In this document: positions 17,699-26,896 of the stretch, one piece after another | Layout of the letters: each line of letters begins with the position of its first letter | Position numbering within the stretch: position 1 is the stretch's first letter | Assembly: GCA_963674895.2 (NCBI GenBank) | Contig: CAXXCY010000003.1 | Span: 1,302,001 to 1,366,000 of the forward strand | Source: CAXXOK01 sp963674895 | GTDB lineage: Bacteria > Bacillota > Clostridia > Christensenellales > Aristaeellaceae | Direction of reading: 5' to 3' | Length of the DNA stretch: 64,000 nucleotides | Notes under the pieces: generated by a model | What the model was told of the DNA's origin: nothing | Databases searched by the model: none | Seen by the model: only the letters and a program-made list of their open reading frames with translations | Position numbers and translations under genes: made by a program

Positions 17699-17959
17699 TA
17701 CGATAAGTCCGTTTTTAATTTCCGCAATCCACTTGCCGCGATACTCCGCACAACCGTGAAGAACATCCCTGCACAACGGAAGCCGACGGCTCACCGTATG
17801 CGCGAATACGCTTGATACGGTTCCCCGAGCGCCCACTGCACAACATATCCCCAACTGCTTACCGGATGCCGGCAGGCTTATGCGCCGCTCTTGTTTCCGC
17901 CATGCCAAAACGCACGCTGCAACGCATTTAAAAAAAGAATACCGAGAGGAGCCGTTCGA

Positions 17960-19036
17960 ATGAAAAAAAGCCGCTTATACCGAGTTCCGCTGACGATGAT
18001 TTTATGCCTGGCGCTAACCCTTGCAGCCATTCCCGCATTCGCCGCGGCGGGCGAAGAGCCGATCGTATTCACCGAAAGCAACGTGGAGGATTCCCTGCGC
18101 AGCGCTTTGCACAATGAAAAGGACCCCATCTATCCTTCGGATGTCGACCAGATACAGATGTTGGAATTCAAAGAAATGGAGATCACGGACCTGTCCTTCC
18201 TGACGTCTTTTACGGGGCTTACAAAGCTGGGCCTGAAAACAAATACCGTCAGCGATCTCACTCCCCTGCGGGACCTGATCCATATCGCGCAGCTGGATTT
18301 GACGGGCAATCAGATTGCCGATGTGTCCCCCCTGCAGGGCCTGACGAGCCTGCAGGTTCTGGGGCTCGGCAAGAACCTAATTACGGATGTAACACCCCTG
18401 CAGGGTCTGACGAACCTGACCTATCTGATCCTCCGGGAGGACCAGGTCGCCGATATCGCGCCGCTTCAGAATATGACGCATCTGGTGTATCTGGACCTCC
18501 TGTCAAACAAGGTCGCCGATATCGCGCCGCTTCAAAATATGACGGCGATGGAGAAGCTCTATCTCAACAACAACCAAATCTCCGATATCGCGCCCGTGCG
18601 GAACATGCCCGTGCTGGCGGAGCTGACCCTCACCGGCAATCCGGTTGCCGATATCGCACCCGTACAGGATTTGACGGGCTTGAGCGTCCTGTGCCTTGGC
18701 AGCTGCCAGATCGCCGATATCACCGCCGTGCAGAATTTGACGAATTTGAAATACCTGTCCCTGTACGACAACCAGATTGCCGATATCGCGCCAATTGCGA
18801 ATTTGACGAACATGAAGCAGCTCGATCTGGACCGCAACCAGATCGCCGATATTTCACCTCTTGAGAAGCTGACGGGGCTTTTATACCTGAACCTCAGCGA
18901 CAATCAGATTGCCGATATCAGCGTTCTGAAGAACCTGACGAGCCTGAAAAAGCTGTGGCTTGACAACAACCCTCTCGACGCTTCCCAGATCAGCGCCCTG
19001 AAAAAGGCGCTTCCCAAGGCGGATATTTCGTTCTAG
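17960..19036 (+). CDS. Secreted leucine-rich-repeat protein (internalin/SDS22 type)
   Basis: The ATG at 17960 has the ribosome site AGAGGAG and starts a signal peptide cleaved after ...IPAFAAA. The mature protein of about 330 residues is almost entirely made of 22-residue leucine-rich repeats of the form LxxLxxLxLxxNQIADIAPLxN, about a dozen in all. The repeated NQIADI(A/S)P block is nearly constant at the DNA level too, pointing to expansion by duplication. No LPXTG motif, lipobox or membrane anchor is visible, so it is predicted to be secreted. LRR proteins of this kind bind other proteins; the partner is unknown. A perfect terminator follows. Confidence 0.88.
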   Translation: MKKSRLYRVPLTMILCLALTLAAIPAFAAAGEEPIVFTESNVEDSLRSALHNEKDPIYPSDVDQIQMLEFKEMEITDLSFLTSFTGLTKLGLKTNTVSDLTPLRDLIHIAQLDLTGNQIADVSPLQGLTSLQVLGLGKNLITDVTPLQGLTNLTYLILREDQVADIAPLQNMTHLVYLDLLSNKVADIAPLQNMTAMEKLYLNNNQISDIAPVRNMPVLAELTLTGNPVADIAPVQDLTGLSVLCLGSCQIADITAVQNLTNLKYLSLYDNQIADIAPIANLTNMKQLDLDRNQIADISPLEKLTGLLYLNLSDNQIADISVLKNLTSLKKLWLDNNPLDASQISALKKALPKADISF

Positions 19037-19080
19037 CTTTCTCCGCCATGCCCTCCGGTTGCCGGCCTTTTGGGAAAGCG

Positions 19081-19122
19081 GCAAAACAGCCGCGTATCTG
19101 CTTTGATACGCGGCTGTTTTGC
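19081..19122. terminator. Perfect 18-bp-stem bidirectional terminator
   Basis: GCAAAACAGCCGCGTATC is followed, after a six-base loop, by its exact complement. The stem ends in T-rich sequence on both strands, so it can terminate both the LRR gene and the opp operon that converge here. Confidence 0.85.
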
Positions 19123-19152
19123 TGTCTTGTCCGGCAATCTTCCGGCGTATGC

Positions 19153-20073
19153 CTACGCCGTCCAGACCGCGTATTCCTCGTCGGTCGCCAGCACCCGGTG
19201 CGTGCCCTCCACAAACTGCATCTTGCCTTTGGTGTAGTCCACGCCGTACTCCTTGTAATCGTAGCTCATGGCGACACGCTTTTTTTCCACGACGGGGTTG
19301 GGGTGCGGGATGGCGGAAAGCAGGCTTTGCGTGTAGGGGTGGATGGGATTCTGGAAAATCTCGTCCTTGCTGCCCGTTTCCACCAGATGCCCCATATGCA
19401 GTACGCCGATACGGTCGCTGATGTATTTCACCATGCTCAGGTCGTGCGCGATGAACATATAGGCGCAGCCCGTGTTTTGCTGGATATCCTTCATCAGGTT
19501 GACGACCTGCGCCTGGATGCTCACGTCCAGCGCGCTGATGCACTCGTCCGCGATGATGAGCTTGGGCCGCATGATCAGCGCGCGCGCAATGCCCACGCGC
19601 TGGCGCTGGCCGCCGGAAAACTGGTGGGGATACCGGTTGGCGTGCTCCGGGGCCAGGCCGACCTGCTCCAGTATCTCGGCGATCTTCCGGTTGCGCTCCT
19701 TGCCGGTACGGCACATATGGTGAATATCCAATCCCTGTCCGATGATGTCGCTCACCTTTTTGCGCGGGTTCAGGCACGCCATGGGGTCCTGAAAGATCAT
19801 CTGCATGCCCAGCCGCAGGTGCTTGACCGTGTCCCGGCTCATTTTGCCTGCGATATCGTACCCGTTGAATACCACCTGGCCGTGGGTCGGCTCGTGCAGC
19901 CGGATGACGCTGCGGCCGATGGTGGTCTTCCCGGACCCGCTCTCCCCCACGAGCCCGTACGTCTCGCCGGGGTAGATTTCCAGGCTGACGCCGTCCACCG
20001 CCTTGACGGTGAAGTTTCTGTTGATGCGGAAATATTGCTTGAGGTCCGTAACCTTCAATAACGGCTCGATCAT
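19153..20073 (-). CDS. oppF: Oligopeptide ABC transporter ATP-binding protein OppF
   Basis: The 306-residue ATPase has Walker A GESGSGKTT, the signature SGGQRQRVGIARAL, Walker B LIIADE and the C-terminal oligopeptide/dipeptide extension. It hydrolyses ATP for a peptide or related importer on the inner face of the membrane. The ATG at 20073 overlaps the oppD stop (ATGA) and has the ribosome site AGGAGG. It is the last gene of the operon. Confidence 0.93.
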   Translation of the reverse strand: MIEPLLKVTDLKQYFRINRNFTVKAVDGVSLEIYPGETYGLVGESGSGKTTIGRSVIRLHEPTHGQVVFNGYDIAGKMSRDTVKHLRLGMQMIFQDPMACLNPRKKVSDIIGQGLDIHHMCRTGKERNRKIAEILEQVGLAPEHANRYPHQFSGGQRQRVGIARALIMRPKLIIADECISALDVSIQAQVVNLMKDIQQNTGCAYMFIAHDLSMVKYISDRIGVLHMGHLVETGSKDEIFQNPIHPYTQSLLSAIPHPNPVVEKKRVAMSYDYKEYGVDYTKGKMQFVEGTHRVLATDEEYAVWTA

Positions 20074-21149
20074 CGTTCCGCCTCCTTTTGCATGCGCTCG
20101 ATGCGCGCTCTGAGCTCCGGAGGCATATCCACCTTGGGCGCCTTCTCATGCAGCAGCCAGGTGGCCGCGTAATGCGTGTCCGTCACCTTGAACATCGGCG
20201 GCATCAGCCGGTCGTCGATGTTCAGGGCGAAGATATTGCGGGGCGCGAAAGCGTCGCCCGGCTTTTCGTGCAAAAGATTGGGCGGGCTTCCGGGGATGGC
20301 GTATAGGCGCTGGTCGCGCGTATCCAGATCCGGCATCGCGGAGAGCAGGCCCCAGGTATAGGGGTGCCGCGGATCGTAAAATATCTCGTTGATCAGCCCG
20401 CATTCCACAATGTTGCCCGCGTACATCACGTTCACGTAGTCCGCCACCTTGGCTACCACGCCCAGATCGTGCGTGATGTAGATCACGCTGATGCCCCGCT
20501 CCTCCTGAATGCTCTTGATCAGCTCCAGGATTTTCGCCTGGATCGTCACGTCCAGGGCCGTGGTCGGCTCGTCACAGATGAGCACGTCCGGATCGCAGGC
20601 CAAAGCGATGGCGATCACCACGCGCTGGCGCATGCCGCCGGATAGCTGGTGCGGATAATTTTTCATGCGCTTCAACGGCTCGGGGATATCCACGCGCGTC
20701 AGCAGAGCCACTGCTTTCTCCCACGCTTCCGCGCGGCTGATGTTCTCCTGCAGGATCATCCCTTCCATGATCTGCTTGCCGATGGACATCGTCGGATTCA
20801 GCGACGTCATCGGGTCCTGGAAGATCATGGCGATATGGCGGCCGTTGATGGTGCGCCGAATCGTTTTTCGATCCAGCTTCAGGATATCCACCGTCTTCTT
20901 TTTTCCGTTTTCCTCATAGGTGAACAGAATTTCCCCGCCGTTCACCCTGCCGTTTTTATCCAGTATTCCCATGACGGCCTTCATGGATACGCTCTTGCCC
21001 GATCCGCTCTCGCCCACGATGGCGACCGTCTCGCCCTTGTGCAGCGTGAGGTCCACCCCGCGGATGGCGTGCACATCTCCGGCGTTGGTCTGAAAGCTGA
21101 TGTCCAGCCCGTTTACGGTTAAAATCACATCGGTTTCCTGCCGCTTCAA
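20070..21149 (-). CDS. oppD: Oligopeptide ABC transporter ATP-binding protein OppD
   Basis: The ATPase has Walker A GESGSGKSVS, the signature LSGGMRQRVVIAIAL, Walker B LICDEPTTALD and the oligo_HPY C-terminal extension (LYAIPGSPPNLL), and pairs with OppF. No ATG is available near the true N-terminus. The candidates are TTG at 21149 (SD AAGGAG 11 bases upstream) and GTG at 21158, which overlaps the oppC stop as GTGA but sits only two bases from the SD. I give the TTG, with low certainty between the two. The long frame upstream of these lies inside oppC and is spurious. Confidence 0.88.
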   Translation of the reverse strand: MKRQETDVILTVNGLDISFQTNAGDVHAIRGVDLTLHKGETVAIVGESGSGKSVSMKAVMGILDKNGRVNGGEILFTYEENGKKKTVDILKLDRKTIRRTINGRHIAMIFQDPMTSLNPTMSIGKQIMEGMILQENISRAEAWEKAVALLTRVDIPEPLKRMKNYPHQLSGGMRQRVVIAIALACDPDVLICDEPTTALDVTIQAKILELIKSIQEERGISVIYITHDLGVVAKVADYVNVMYAGNIVECGLINEIFYDPRHPYTWGLLSAMPDLDTRDQRLYAIPGSPPNLLHEKPGDAFAPRNIFALNIDDRLMPPMFKVTDTHYAATWLLHEKAPKVDMPPELRARIERMQKEAER

Positions 21150-21154
21150 CGTAC

Positions 21155-22213
21155 TCACCTCTCCTTCATCTTGGGGTCGAACGCATCGCGCAGGCCGTCG
21201 GCCAGCATGTTGAAGCACAGCATCAACAGCGCAAGCACGATGACGGGCGGGATGATCTGGAAGGGGTGGGTGGTAAAGCTTCTGAACCCGTAGCTGATCA
21301 GCGAACCCAGCGAGCACATCGGCTCGGGGATGCCCAGGCCGACGAAGCTCAAAAACGCCTCGGTAAAAATGGCGTTGGGGATGGAAAACATCGTGTTGGT
21401 GATCAGCTGCCCGATGATGTTGGGCAAAATCTCCGAGAAGATGACGCGGAAGTTGGACGCGCCCAGCGTGTGGCTGGCAAGCACGAACTCCTGCTCCTTG
21501 AGCTTGAGCATCTGCGCGCGCGCGATGCGGCTCATGCCGATCCATCCGGTAATCATCAGCGCGATGGTGATGGTCGTCAGCCCCGGCTTTAAAATGAGCA
21601 TCAGCAGCGTTACGATGACCAGTGTGGGGATGGAGTTTACGATTTCGGCAAAGCGCTGCAAAACGGAATCCACCTTGCCGCCGAAATACCCGGATATCAG
21701 CCCGTAGCTCAGGCCGATGAGCATGTCGATCAAAACGGCGATCACGGCGATATACAGGCTGATCCGCGTGCCCGTCCAAGTGCGCGTCCAGATGTCGCGG
21801 CCCAGCGCGTCCGACCCGAACCAGTAATAGACGTCCTTTTTCTCGCCGGTCTCCTTGTTGATCACGTACGCGTTTTTCAGCTTGAAGCCCGTGGAAGTTT
21901 TCAGCGTCTCGTCGCCGTTGAAGATGCCGAGGTTTTCAATCACCGGGATACGCGGCGCCATATTGGTTTCGGCGATGTTCTGCTCCTGATAGGTATAGGG
22001 CGAGATCATCGGCCCGAAGATCGCCAGCAGCACGACCAGCAGAATGGTTACCAGGCTGAACATGGCGCCCTTGTTTTTCCGGAAGCGCATATACGCGTCC
22101 TTCCAGAAGCGCTGGCTGGCAAAATTGGTGTCCAGGCTCGTTTCGGCCGCGCCCTTGAGCTCAAAGTCGTCCTCGCGGAAGGTGATGTTTTTCAGTATCT
22201 CTTCGTTAGTCAT
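21155..22213 (-). CDS. oppC: Oligopeptide ABC transporter permease OppC
   Basis: This 352-residue permease has an N-terminal cytoplasmic stretch, an OppC N-terminal membrane segment near 50-75 and a BPD_transp_1 domain with the EAA-type loop (ASHTLGASNFRVIFSEILPN). A soluble loop (residues about 85-135) precedes the transport domain. The ATG at 22213 overlaps the end of oppB and has the ribosome site GGAGG. It forms the channel with OppB. Confidence 0.92.
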   Translation of the reverse strand: MTNEEILKNITFREDDFELKGAAETSLDTNFASQRFWKDAYMRFRKNKGAMFSLVTILLVVLLAIFGPMISPYTYQEQNIAETNMAPRIPVIENLGIFNGDETLKTSTGFKLKNAYVINKETGEKKDVYYWFGSDALGRDIWTRTWTGTRISLYIAVIAVLIDMLIGLSYGLISGYFGGKVDSVLQRFAEIVNSIPTLVIVTLLMLILKPGLTTITIALMITGWIGMSRIARAQMLKLKEQEFVLASHTLGASNFRVIFSEILPNIIGQLITNTMFSIPNAIFTEAFLSFVGLGIPEPMCSLGSLISYGFRSFTTHPFQIIPPVIVLALLMLCFNMLADGLRDAFDPKMKER

Positions 22214-23147
22214 GCGGGGCCTCCTTGCTCAGGCGGATGCGTGGATCGATGATCCCGTACAGGATATCGACCACCAGCATGATGCCGATGTACATGGCGC
22301 TGTAAAGGAAGCTCAGCACAATGACGACGTTGTAATCGTTGGATTGGATGGCGGTCACCAAAAGGCTTCCGATTCCCGGGATGGAGAAGATCTTCTCCAC
22401 CACGAGGCTGCCGGTCATCAGCCCCACGACGAGCGGAGCGAGCACCGTAACGATCGGAATCAGCGCGTTTCTGAGCACATGGCGTACAATCAGCCTCGGC
22501 CCGTGAACGCCCTTGCTTTCCGCAAGCAATATGTAATCGCTGCCCAGCACCTCCAGCATTTCGCTGCGGGTGAAGCGCGCGATGGACGCGATGGTGAACA
22601 TGCAAAGCGCGATGCTGGGCAGCACCGAGGATTCAAACGGCGCGTCCAGGTTGTATAAAAGCGGGAACCAGCTCAACTCGTACCCGAAAACATACGCAAG
22701 GGAAAGCGCGAACACATACGACGGCACGCTCACGCCGATAACCGAGATGATCGTGGCGACGGTATCCCAGATGGTGCCGTGCCAGATGGCGGCGACAATG
22801 CCCAGGATCAGGCCGATCAGCGCGCCCAGGGTAACCGCCTGCGCGCCGATGCGCAGGCTGACGAACAGCCTCGTCTGCAGCAGCTGGGAGATCGGTGTAT
22901 TTTTACTGATGGTGTAGCTGACGCCGAAGTCACCCTTGAGCATGTTGACGACGTAGCGGAAAAACTGCACGACGATCGGCTGATCCAGCCCGTATTTCTC
23001 ATACAAAACTTCTTTTTGATCGGCGGAAAGCTTTTCATCGTTAAACGGAGATCCCGGCATCAATTGCAGCAGGGTAAACAACAGCAGGATGACGACAAAA
23101 AGCGTTCCGACGGAGATCAGCAGTCTCTTTGCGATATAACGCCGCAT
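22206..23147 (-). CDS. oppB: Oligopeptide ABC transporter permease OppB
   Basis: The 313-residue protein begins with the classic OppB start (MRRYIAKRLLISVGTLF), continues with LLQLMPGSPFNDEKLSADQ, and has the EAA loop around AESKGVHGPRLIVRHVLRNA. Six membrane helices are expected. The ATG at 23147 has GGAG upstream. The gene follows oppA across a terminator-like hairpin. Confidence 0.92.
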   Translation of the reverse strand: MRRYIAKRLLISVGTLFVVILLLFTLLQLMPGSPFNDEKLSADQKEVLYEKYGLDQPIVVQFFRYVVNMLKGDFGVSYTISKNTPISQLLQTRLFVSLRIGAQAVTLGALIGLILGIVAAIWHGTIWDTVATIISVIGVSVPSYVFALSLAYVFGYELSWFPLLYNLDAPFESSVLPSIALCMFTIASIARFTRSEMLEVLGSDYILLAESKGVHGPRLIVRHVLRNALIPIVTVLAPLVVGLMTGSLVVEKIFSIPGIGSLLVTAIQSNDYNVVIVLSFLYSAMYIGIMLVVDILYGIIDPRIRLSKEAPHD

Positions 23148-23191
23148 GGACTACGCTCCTCTCGCTTCTTTACTTGGTTGCACAGGCAGGT

Positions 23192-23228
23192 AAAAAACCG
23201 CGCAGCGGCTTGTGCAGCCGCTGCGCGG
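23192..23228 (-). terminator. Terminator-like attenuator hairpin between oppA and oppB
   Basis: CCGCGCAGCGGC and GCCGCTGCGCGG form a perfect 12-bp GC stem with a 7-base loop, followed on the minus strand by six T residues. It is a full intrinsic-terminator structure lying inside an operon, so it should pass only part of the transcription on to oppBCDF. Confidence 0.8.
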
Positions 23229-23245
23229 CGAATGGATACTGCGGG

Positions 23246-24874
23246 TTATTTCGCGAGGTAAGTATCCTTGTACACGCGGTTGAGCGCGATCGAGTGGCAT
23301 TCCAGGTTCATGACGCTGGATTTCACCATCATGGCGTTGGCCTTCTGGTACACGGGGAGGATGACCATTTCGTTCATCACGATCGCCTCCGCCTCATGCA
23401 GCGCGGCCCAACGGGCAACGGGATCCATCGCCAGGTCGCCGCTTACGCTGCGGCTGATCAGCTCGTCATACTCGGCGTTGCTCCAGAAGCCGTAGTTGTT
23501 CGAGTTGTTGGTAATCCACATGCCCAGATACGTCATCGGGTCGGCATAGTCCGGGCCCCAACGGGTCAGGCAGGTGTTGTAGTTGCTGGTCTGGATGTCC
23601 TGGATGCGCTGCTTCTTGGTTTCCACCTTCAGCTCGACGGTAACGCCGGGCAGGGTGTTCTGCCATTCCTGCTGGATGAAGGCCGCGATGTTCTGCGCGG
23701 TCGCGTCGTCTTCCACGAGCAGGACCAGCGAGAATTCATTCTTGCCCAGTTCAGCACAAGCGGCTTCATAGAACGCGAGGGCGGATTCCTTGTCAAATCC
23801 TTCGTAGATCGGCGCGGTGGCGCGGAAATCCAGGCCGTCTGGGCCGGTAGCAAGCTGCTCGGGCACGGCGAAGTAAGCGGGAGAAGAGCCGTCCTTAATG
23901 ATGGACGCGCAGATCGCCACGCGGTCATAAGCGCCGGCAAGAGCCTTGCGGAAGTTGATGTTGGCCAGTTCCGGCACATCCTTGATATTGACGGTGATGT
24001 ACCACAGATAGCCGGCGTTGACAACCGTGAATTCCGGATCGTCTTCCACCAGTTCCACCTGATCGCCGGAGAGGGTCACAACGTCCAGATCGCCGTTCTG
24101 ATAGCTCAGCAGGGACGTCTGGCTGTCCTTGATGACCTGATAGGTTACGCCGTCCAGCTGTACGCGGTCCGCGTCGTAGTAATCCGGGTTCTTCGCCAGC
24201 GTGAAGCTGGTGGCCGCGGGCTCGTAGCTGGTAAGGATGAACGCGCCGTTGGAGAGCACGGTCTCCGGGCTGGTGGCAAAGCTATCGCCGCAGCTTTCGC
24301 AGAAGGCGCGGTTCACCGGGTAGAACGTCGGGAAGTACATGAGGCTGGTGAAGAAGCTCACGGGGCTCTCCAGTTCAACCTGCAGGGTCTTCTCGTCCAG
24401 CGCTTTCACGCCCAGGTCTTCCACAGGCATCGTGCCCGCGTTGACGGCGGCGCTGTTCTTAACCAGGCCGATATCATAAATCATGTAGGAGTATTCGCTG
24501 GCGAATACAGGATCGCAGGCGCGTTGCCACGCGAATACGAAATCGTCCGCCGTTACGGGATCGCCGTTGGACCAGAACGCGTCGTCGCGAATTTTGAAGG
24601 TGTAGGTCAGGCCGTCTTCGCTGATGGTGGTTTCCGCAGCCAGCGCGGGAACCGCCGCGCCCGCGGCGTCCATCTGGTAGAGGCCGTCGGTGAAGTCCGC
24701 AATGACTTCAAACGATGTGCCGTCCGTCGCTACCTGCGGATCCAGTGATTCCACTTCGGTCTCAATCTGCACCCGAAGCACGTTGTCGTCCGCGGCAACG
24801 GCAAAGCTGCCGATTGTCAGCACGAGCGTGAGGCACAGCGCAAGAGCGGCAAGTTTCTTGGCCAGGTTTCTCAT
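23246..24874 (-). CDS. oppA: Oligopeptide-type ABC transporter substrate-binding protein OppA
   Basis: The 542-residue SBP_bac_5 protein has a signal peptide (MRNLAKKLAALALCLTLVL...) and family motifs such as ETEVESLDPQ and FKIRDDAFWSNGDPVTADDF. The signal peptide has no lipobox; its Cys lies in the hydrophobic core, so the mature protein should begin near ADDNVL and be unlipidated. The ligand is probably a peptide, but some family members bind sugars or other small molecules. The ATG at 24874 has AGGAG upstream, and a strong promoter lies 70-100 bases upstream. Confidence 0.92.
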   Translation of the reverse strand: MRNLAKKLAALALCLTLVLTIGSFAVAADDNVLRVQIETEVESLDPQVATDGTSFEVIADFTDGLYQMDAAGAAVPALAAETTISEDGLTYTFKIRDDAFWSNGDPVTADDFVFAWQRACDPVFASEYSYMIYDIGLVKNSAAVNAGTMPVEDLGVKALDEKTLQVELESPVSFFTSLMYFPTFYPVNRAFCESCGDSFATSPETVLSNGAFILTSYEPAATSFTLAKNPDYYDADRVQLDGVTYQVIKDSQTSLLSYQNGDLDVVTLSGDQVELVEDDPEFTVVNAGYLWYITVNIKDVPELANINFRKALAGAYDRVAICASIIKDGSSPAYFAVPEQLATGPDGLDFRATAPIYEGFDKESALAFYEAACAELGKNEFSLVLLVEDDATAQNIAAFIQQEWQNTLPGVTVELKVETKKQRIQDIQTSNYNTCLTRWGPDYADPMTYLGMWITNNSNNYGFWSNAEYDELISRSVSGDLAMDPVARWAALHEAEAIVMNEMVILPVYQKANAMMVKSSVMNLECHSIALNRVYKDTYLAK

Positions 24875-24944
24875 GGAATGTTTCTCCTATTCATTTATTT
24901 CTTCCGAATCGAAGGGTCCTGAGCAGAACCCGGAAGATACTGTA

Positions 24945-24973
24945 ATTTTATACCTTTAATAGTTCGTTGTCCA
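24945..24973 (-). promoter_or_regulatory. Promoter of the opp operon
   Basis: On the minus strand TGGACA (-35) and TAAAAT (-10) are spaced by exactly 17 bases, each one mismatch from consensus. The oppA start codon is about 70 bases downstream. Confidence 0.7.
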
Positions 24974-25210
24974 GCGTTCATTTTTCAAAACCTGTTCTTT
25001 CCTTGTTCAAATTTATGCATTCCGTGAATAATTCTGCGGTTATTCTCTGCAAACGTTTGCCCGCTCCCGGCCGCAGCCCGATGAACCGTCCCAACCGCGC
25101 GGAAATAATACGGAATCCATTGCCGCGTTTTAGCCGCAGGGACCGACCAACTATCGGCATGTCCGCGTGCTGCGCATGTTGGATGGGATCCGCATGATCT
25201 TCCAATCCTT

Positions 25211-25243
25211 ACAAATACGGGGCTTATACGGACAGAAGCCCCG
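25211..25243 (-). terminator. Terminator of the first PQTG surface-protein gene
   Basis: CGGGGCTT and AAGCCCCG form an 8-bp GC-rich stem with a 10-base loop, about 40 bases past the stop codon. The T-run on the minus strand is short (TATTTG). Confidence 0.6.
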
Positions 25244-25285
25244 CAGTTTGAAATACGGAGCTTATCGGACCGTACGGCGGCCGGT

Positions 25286-26638
25286 TTACCGGAGCGTTCT
25301 GTTTCCCTGTTTTCCAACCGCAACCGCTCCCAGAAGCGAGAGGATCATAAGCCCCGCGAAGATCCCAGCGGGGAAAGCGTCTCCCGTCTGCGGCATCGTC
25401 GCTGTGCTCCACATCGCATACAGCGTAATATTCGAGGTCAGCGTCAGCGACGAGCCTGCGGAATAGCTGGTCCCGTTACCATTTGACAGCGTGTTCCATC
25501 CAAGGTAGGAAGAGCCGTTCTTTTTCAGGCTGCTGCCGTCCTCAATGGTCACGCTGGTGCCGGCATGCTGCACCGGCGGCGAATCGGGCGGCGTTCCGCT
25601 GCCGCCGTTAGGGTCGTAGATCACGGTATACAGCCTGAAATACCCCCCGTCGGAACCCGTCCAGGCGGCGGGGACCGTCAGGCCGTAGACCGTGTTTCCG
25701 CTGAAAATCATCGGATCGACGGGATCGGCAGGCGTTTTGTTCACATGCCCGTCGGGCAGCGACGGCGCGGTGCTGGTGTTGTTCTCCAGAAACACCGCCG
25801 CCGTCTGGGAGATGGTCAGCGTTGTGGCCATGCCGCTATGCCCCAGCCCATATCCGATGTCGTTGGGCGCCCCGCTTCCGCCCTTCGCGTACGTCATGCC
25901 GCCGGACAGGGTGACCGCTCCGCCGTTGTCGTTGAGTCCGCCGCCGATTCCGGCTGCGCTGGTGCCCCCGGTCGCGGTTACCGTGCCGGAGGAAACCTCA
26001 ATCGTTCCGCCTCCGCCGTGCGATCCGCCGCCGATGCCCGCCGCCTCGTACCCGCCGGTCGCGGTTACGGTGCTTCCGGAAACGGTAATCTTTCCCCCGC
26101 TTCTCAAATACGCGCCGCCGATGCCCGCGCCCCGGTATCCTCCCTGCGCAATAATGGTACCGCCGGAAAGCGTAATGGTCCCGGTAGCCTGATCGTAAGA
26201 ACCGCCGATACCGGCAGCGTACATTCCACCGGTTACACCCAATGTTCCGCTGCCCATTATGACCAGCTCCGTTAAGCCCTCCACAGCGATGCCGGCATAG
26301 TCGCCGCCTGATTTGAGTATGTTATTGCCGGCAAGAATCAGTGTATTCATCGTGCCAGTGAAGCTGAGCGAACATCCTACGCTTAATGAATTATCGATGG
26401 ATACGCCGTTCAGCGTCAATGTGACCATTGGATTACACAGCACCATGACGTTGCTTGGCGCGGTTCCGGTCAGCGTCGCCGCCGCTCCGACGTTTATCGT
26501 CACAGTGTCGCCGCTTGTGCAGGTTGACAAATCAAACGTATCACCGTTCGCCACCGTATGGTTTGCCGCCAGCGCCGCGGCTGGAATGAAGAAAAGCAAA
26601 AACAGAAGCGCGGGAAGAAAGCGTTTCGTTGTATTCAT
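25286..26638 (-). CDS. Sortase-anchored surface protein, beta-helix plus InlB-type repeat (copy 1)
   Basis: The 450-residue protein has a signal peptide, a region of repeated glycine-rich coils (ATGGYEAAGIGGGSHGGGG and variants) that should form a parallel beta-helix, an InlB/Listeria-Bacteroides-type repeat (YDPNGGSGTPPDSPP ... ITLYAMW), and a C-terminal sorting signal: MPQTGD, a hydrophobic helix and a short tail with two Arg residues. It is predicted to be cell-wall attached and probably binds glycan or host/bacterial surface material; no enzymatic motif is visible. It is paralogous to the next gene along most of its length. The ATG at 26638 has AGGAAA upstream. Confidence 0.82.
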   Translation of the reverse strand: MNTTKRFLPALLFLLFFIPAAALAANHTVANGDTFDLSTCTSGDTVTINVGAAATLTGTAPSNVMVLCNPMVTLTLNGVSIDNSLSVGCSLSFTGTMNTLILAGNNILKSGGDYAGIAVEGLTELVIMGSGTLGVTGGMYAAGIGGSYDQATGTITLSGGTIIAQGGYRGAGIGGAYLRSGGKITVSGSTVTATGGYEAAGIGGGSHGGGGTIEVSSGTVTATGGTSAAGIGGGLNDNGGAVTLSGGMTYAKGGSGAPNDIGYGLGHSGMATTLTISQTAAVFLENNTSTAPSLPDGHVNKTPADPVDPMIFSGNTVYGLTVPAAWTGSDGGYFRLYTVIYDPNGGSGTPPDSPPVQHAGTSVTIEDGSSLKKNGSSYLGWNTLSNGNGTSYSAGSSLTLTSNITLYAMWSTATMPQTGDAFPAGIFAGLMILSLLGAVAVGKQGNRTLR

Positions 26639-26691
26639 TATTCATTTTCCTTTGATAGAATCGATAACCAATAGAAGTATATCATGTGCAT

Positions 26692-26720
26692 ATTAAAGAC
26701 TTTTATGCTATTTTTTACAA
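26692..26720 (-). promoter_or_regulatory. Promoter of surface-protein copy 1
   Basis: TTGTAA and TTTAAT on the minus strand are 17 bases apart in a strongly AT-rich stretch. An overlapping near-palindrome (TTACAATATTGTTAA, 26715-26729) on the -35 could be a regulator site. Confidence 0.55.
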
Positions 26721-26840
26721 TATTGTTAAGAAATCATAAAAAGACAGACTTCTAGAAGAAATCCGTGATTTCACAGTGCATATGACGGCATTCTGCAAAT
26801 ATTTAAAACCGCCGTCAATTACGCAATCAGTTTCCGCGAA

Positions 26841-26876
26841 ACAATTAACAGCCAGGCATCAAAGATACCCGGCTGT
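26841..26876 (-). terminator. Terminator of surface-protein copy 2
   Basis: On the minus strand ACAGCCGGGTATC pairs with GATGCCTGGCTGT (13 bp, two G-U pairs) around a three-base loop, followed by the T-rich TAATTGTTT. It lies about 20 bases after the stop codon. Confidence 0.7.
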
Positions 26877-26896
26877 ACTCGTATTCCCGGCGCCGA

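Larger units (their letters stand above)
17459..17959. other. Divergent intergenic region, TRAP operon / LRR protein
   Basis: These 501 bases separate two divergent genes. The left third is AT-rich and holds a minus-strand -10 and an inverted repeat for the TRAP operon; the centre holds a possible plus-strand promoter. Open frames on both strands near 17513-17908 lack ribosome sites and family resemblance and were not accepted. Confidence 0.5.
24875..25285. other. Intergenic region between surface-protein gene and oppA
   Basis: The 411 bases contain the oppA promoter, the terminator of the upstream surface-protein gene and about 240 bases in between where I see no gene. Open frames there overlap the terminator and have no ribosome sites. 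Confidence 0.5.
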
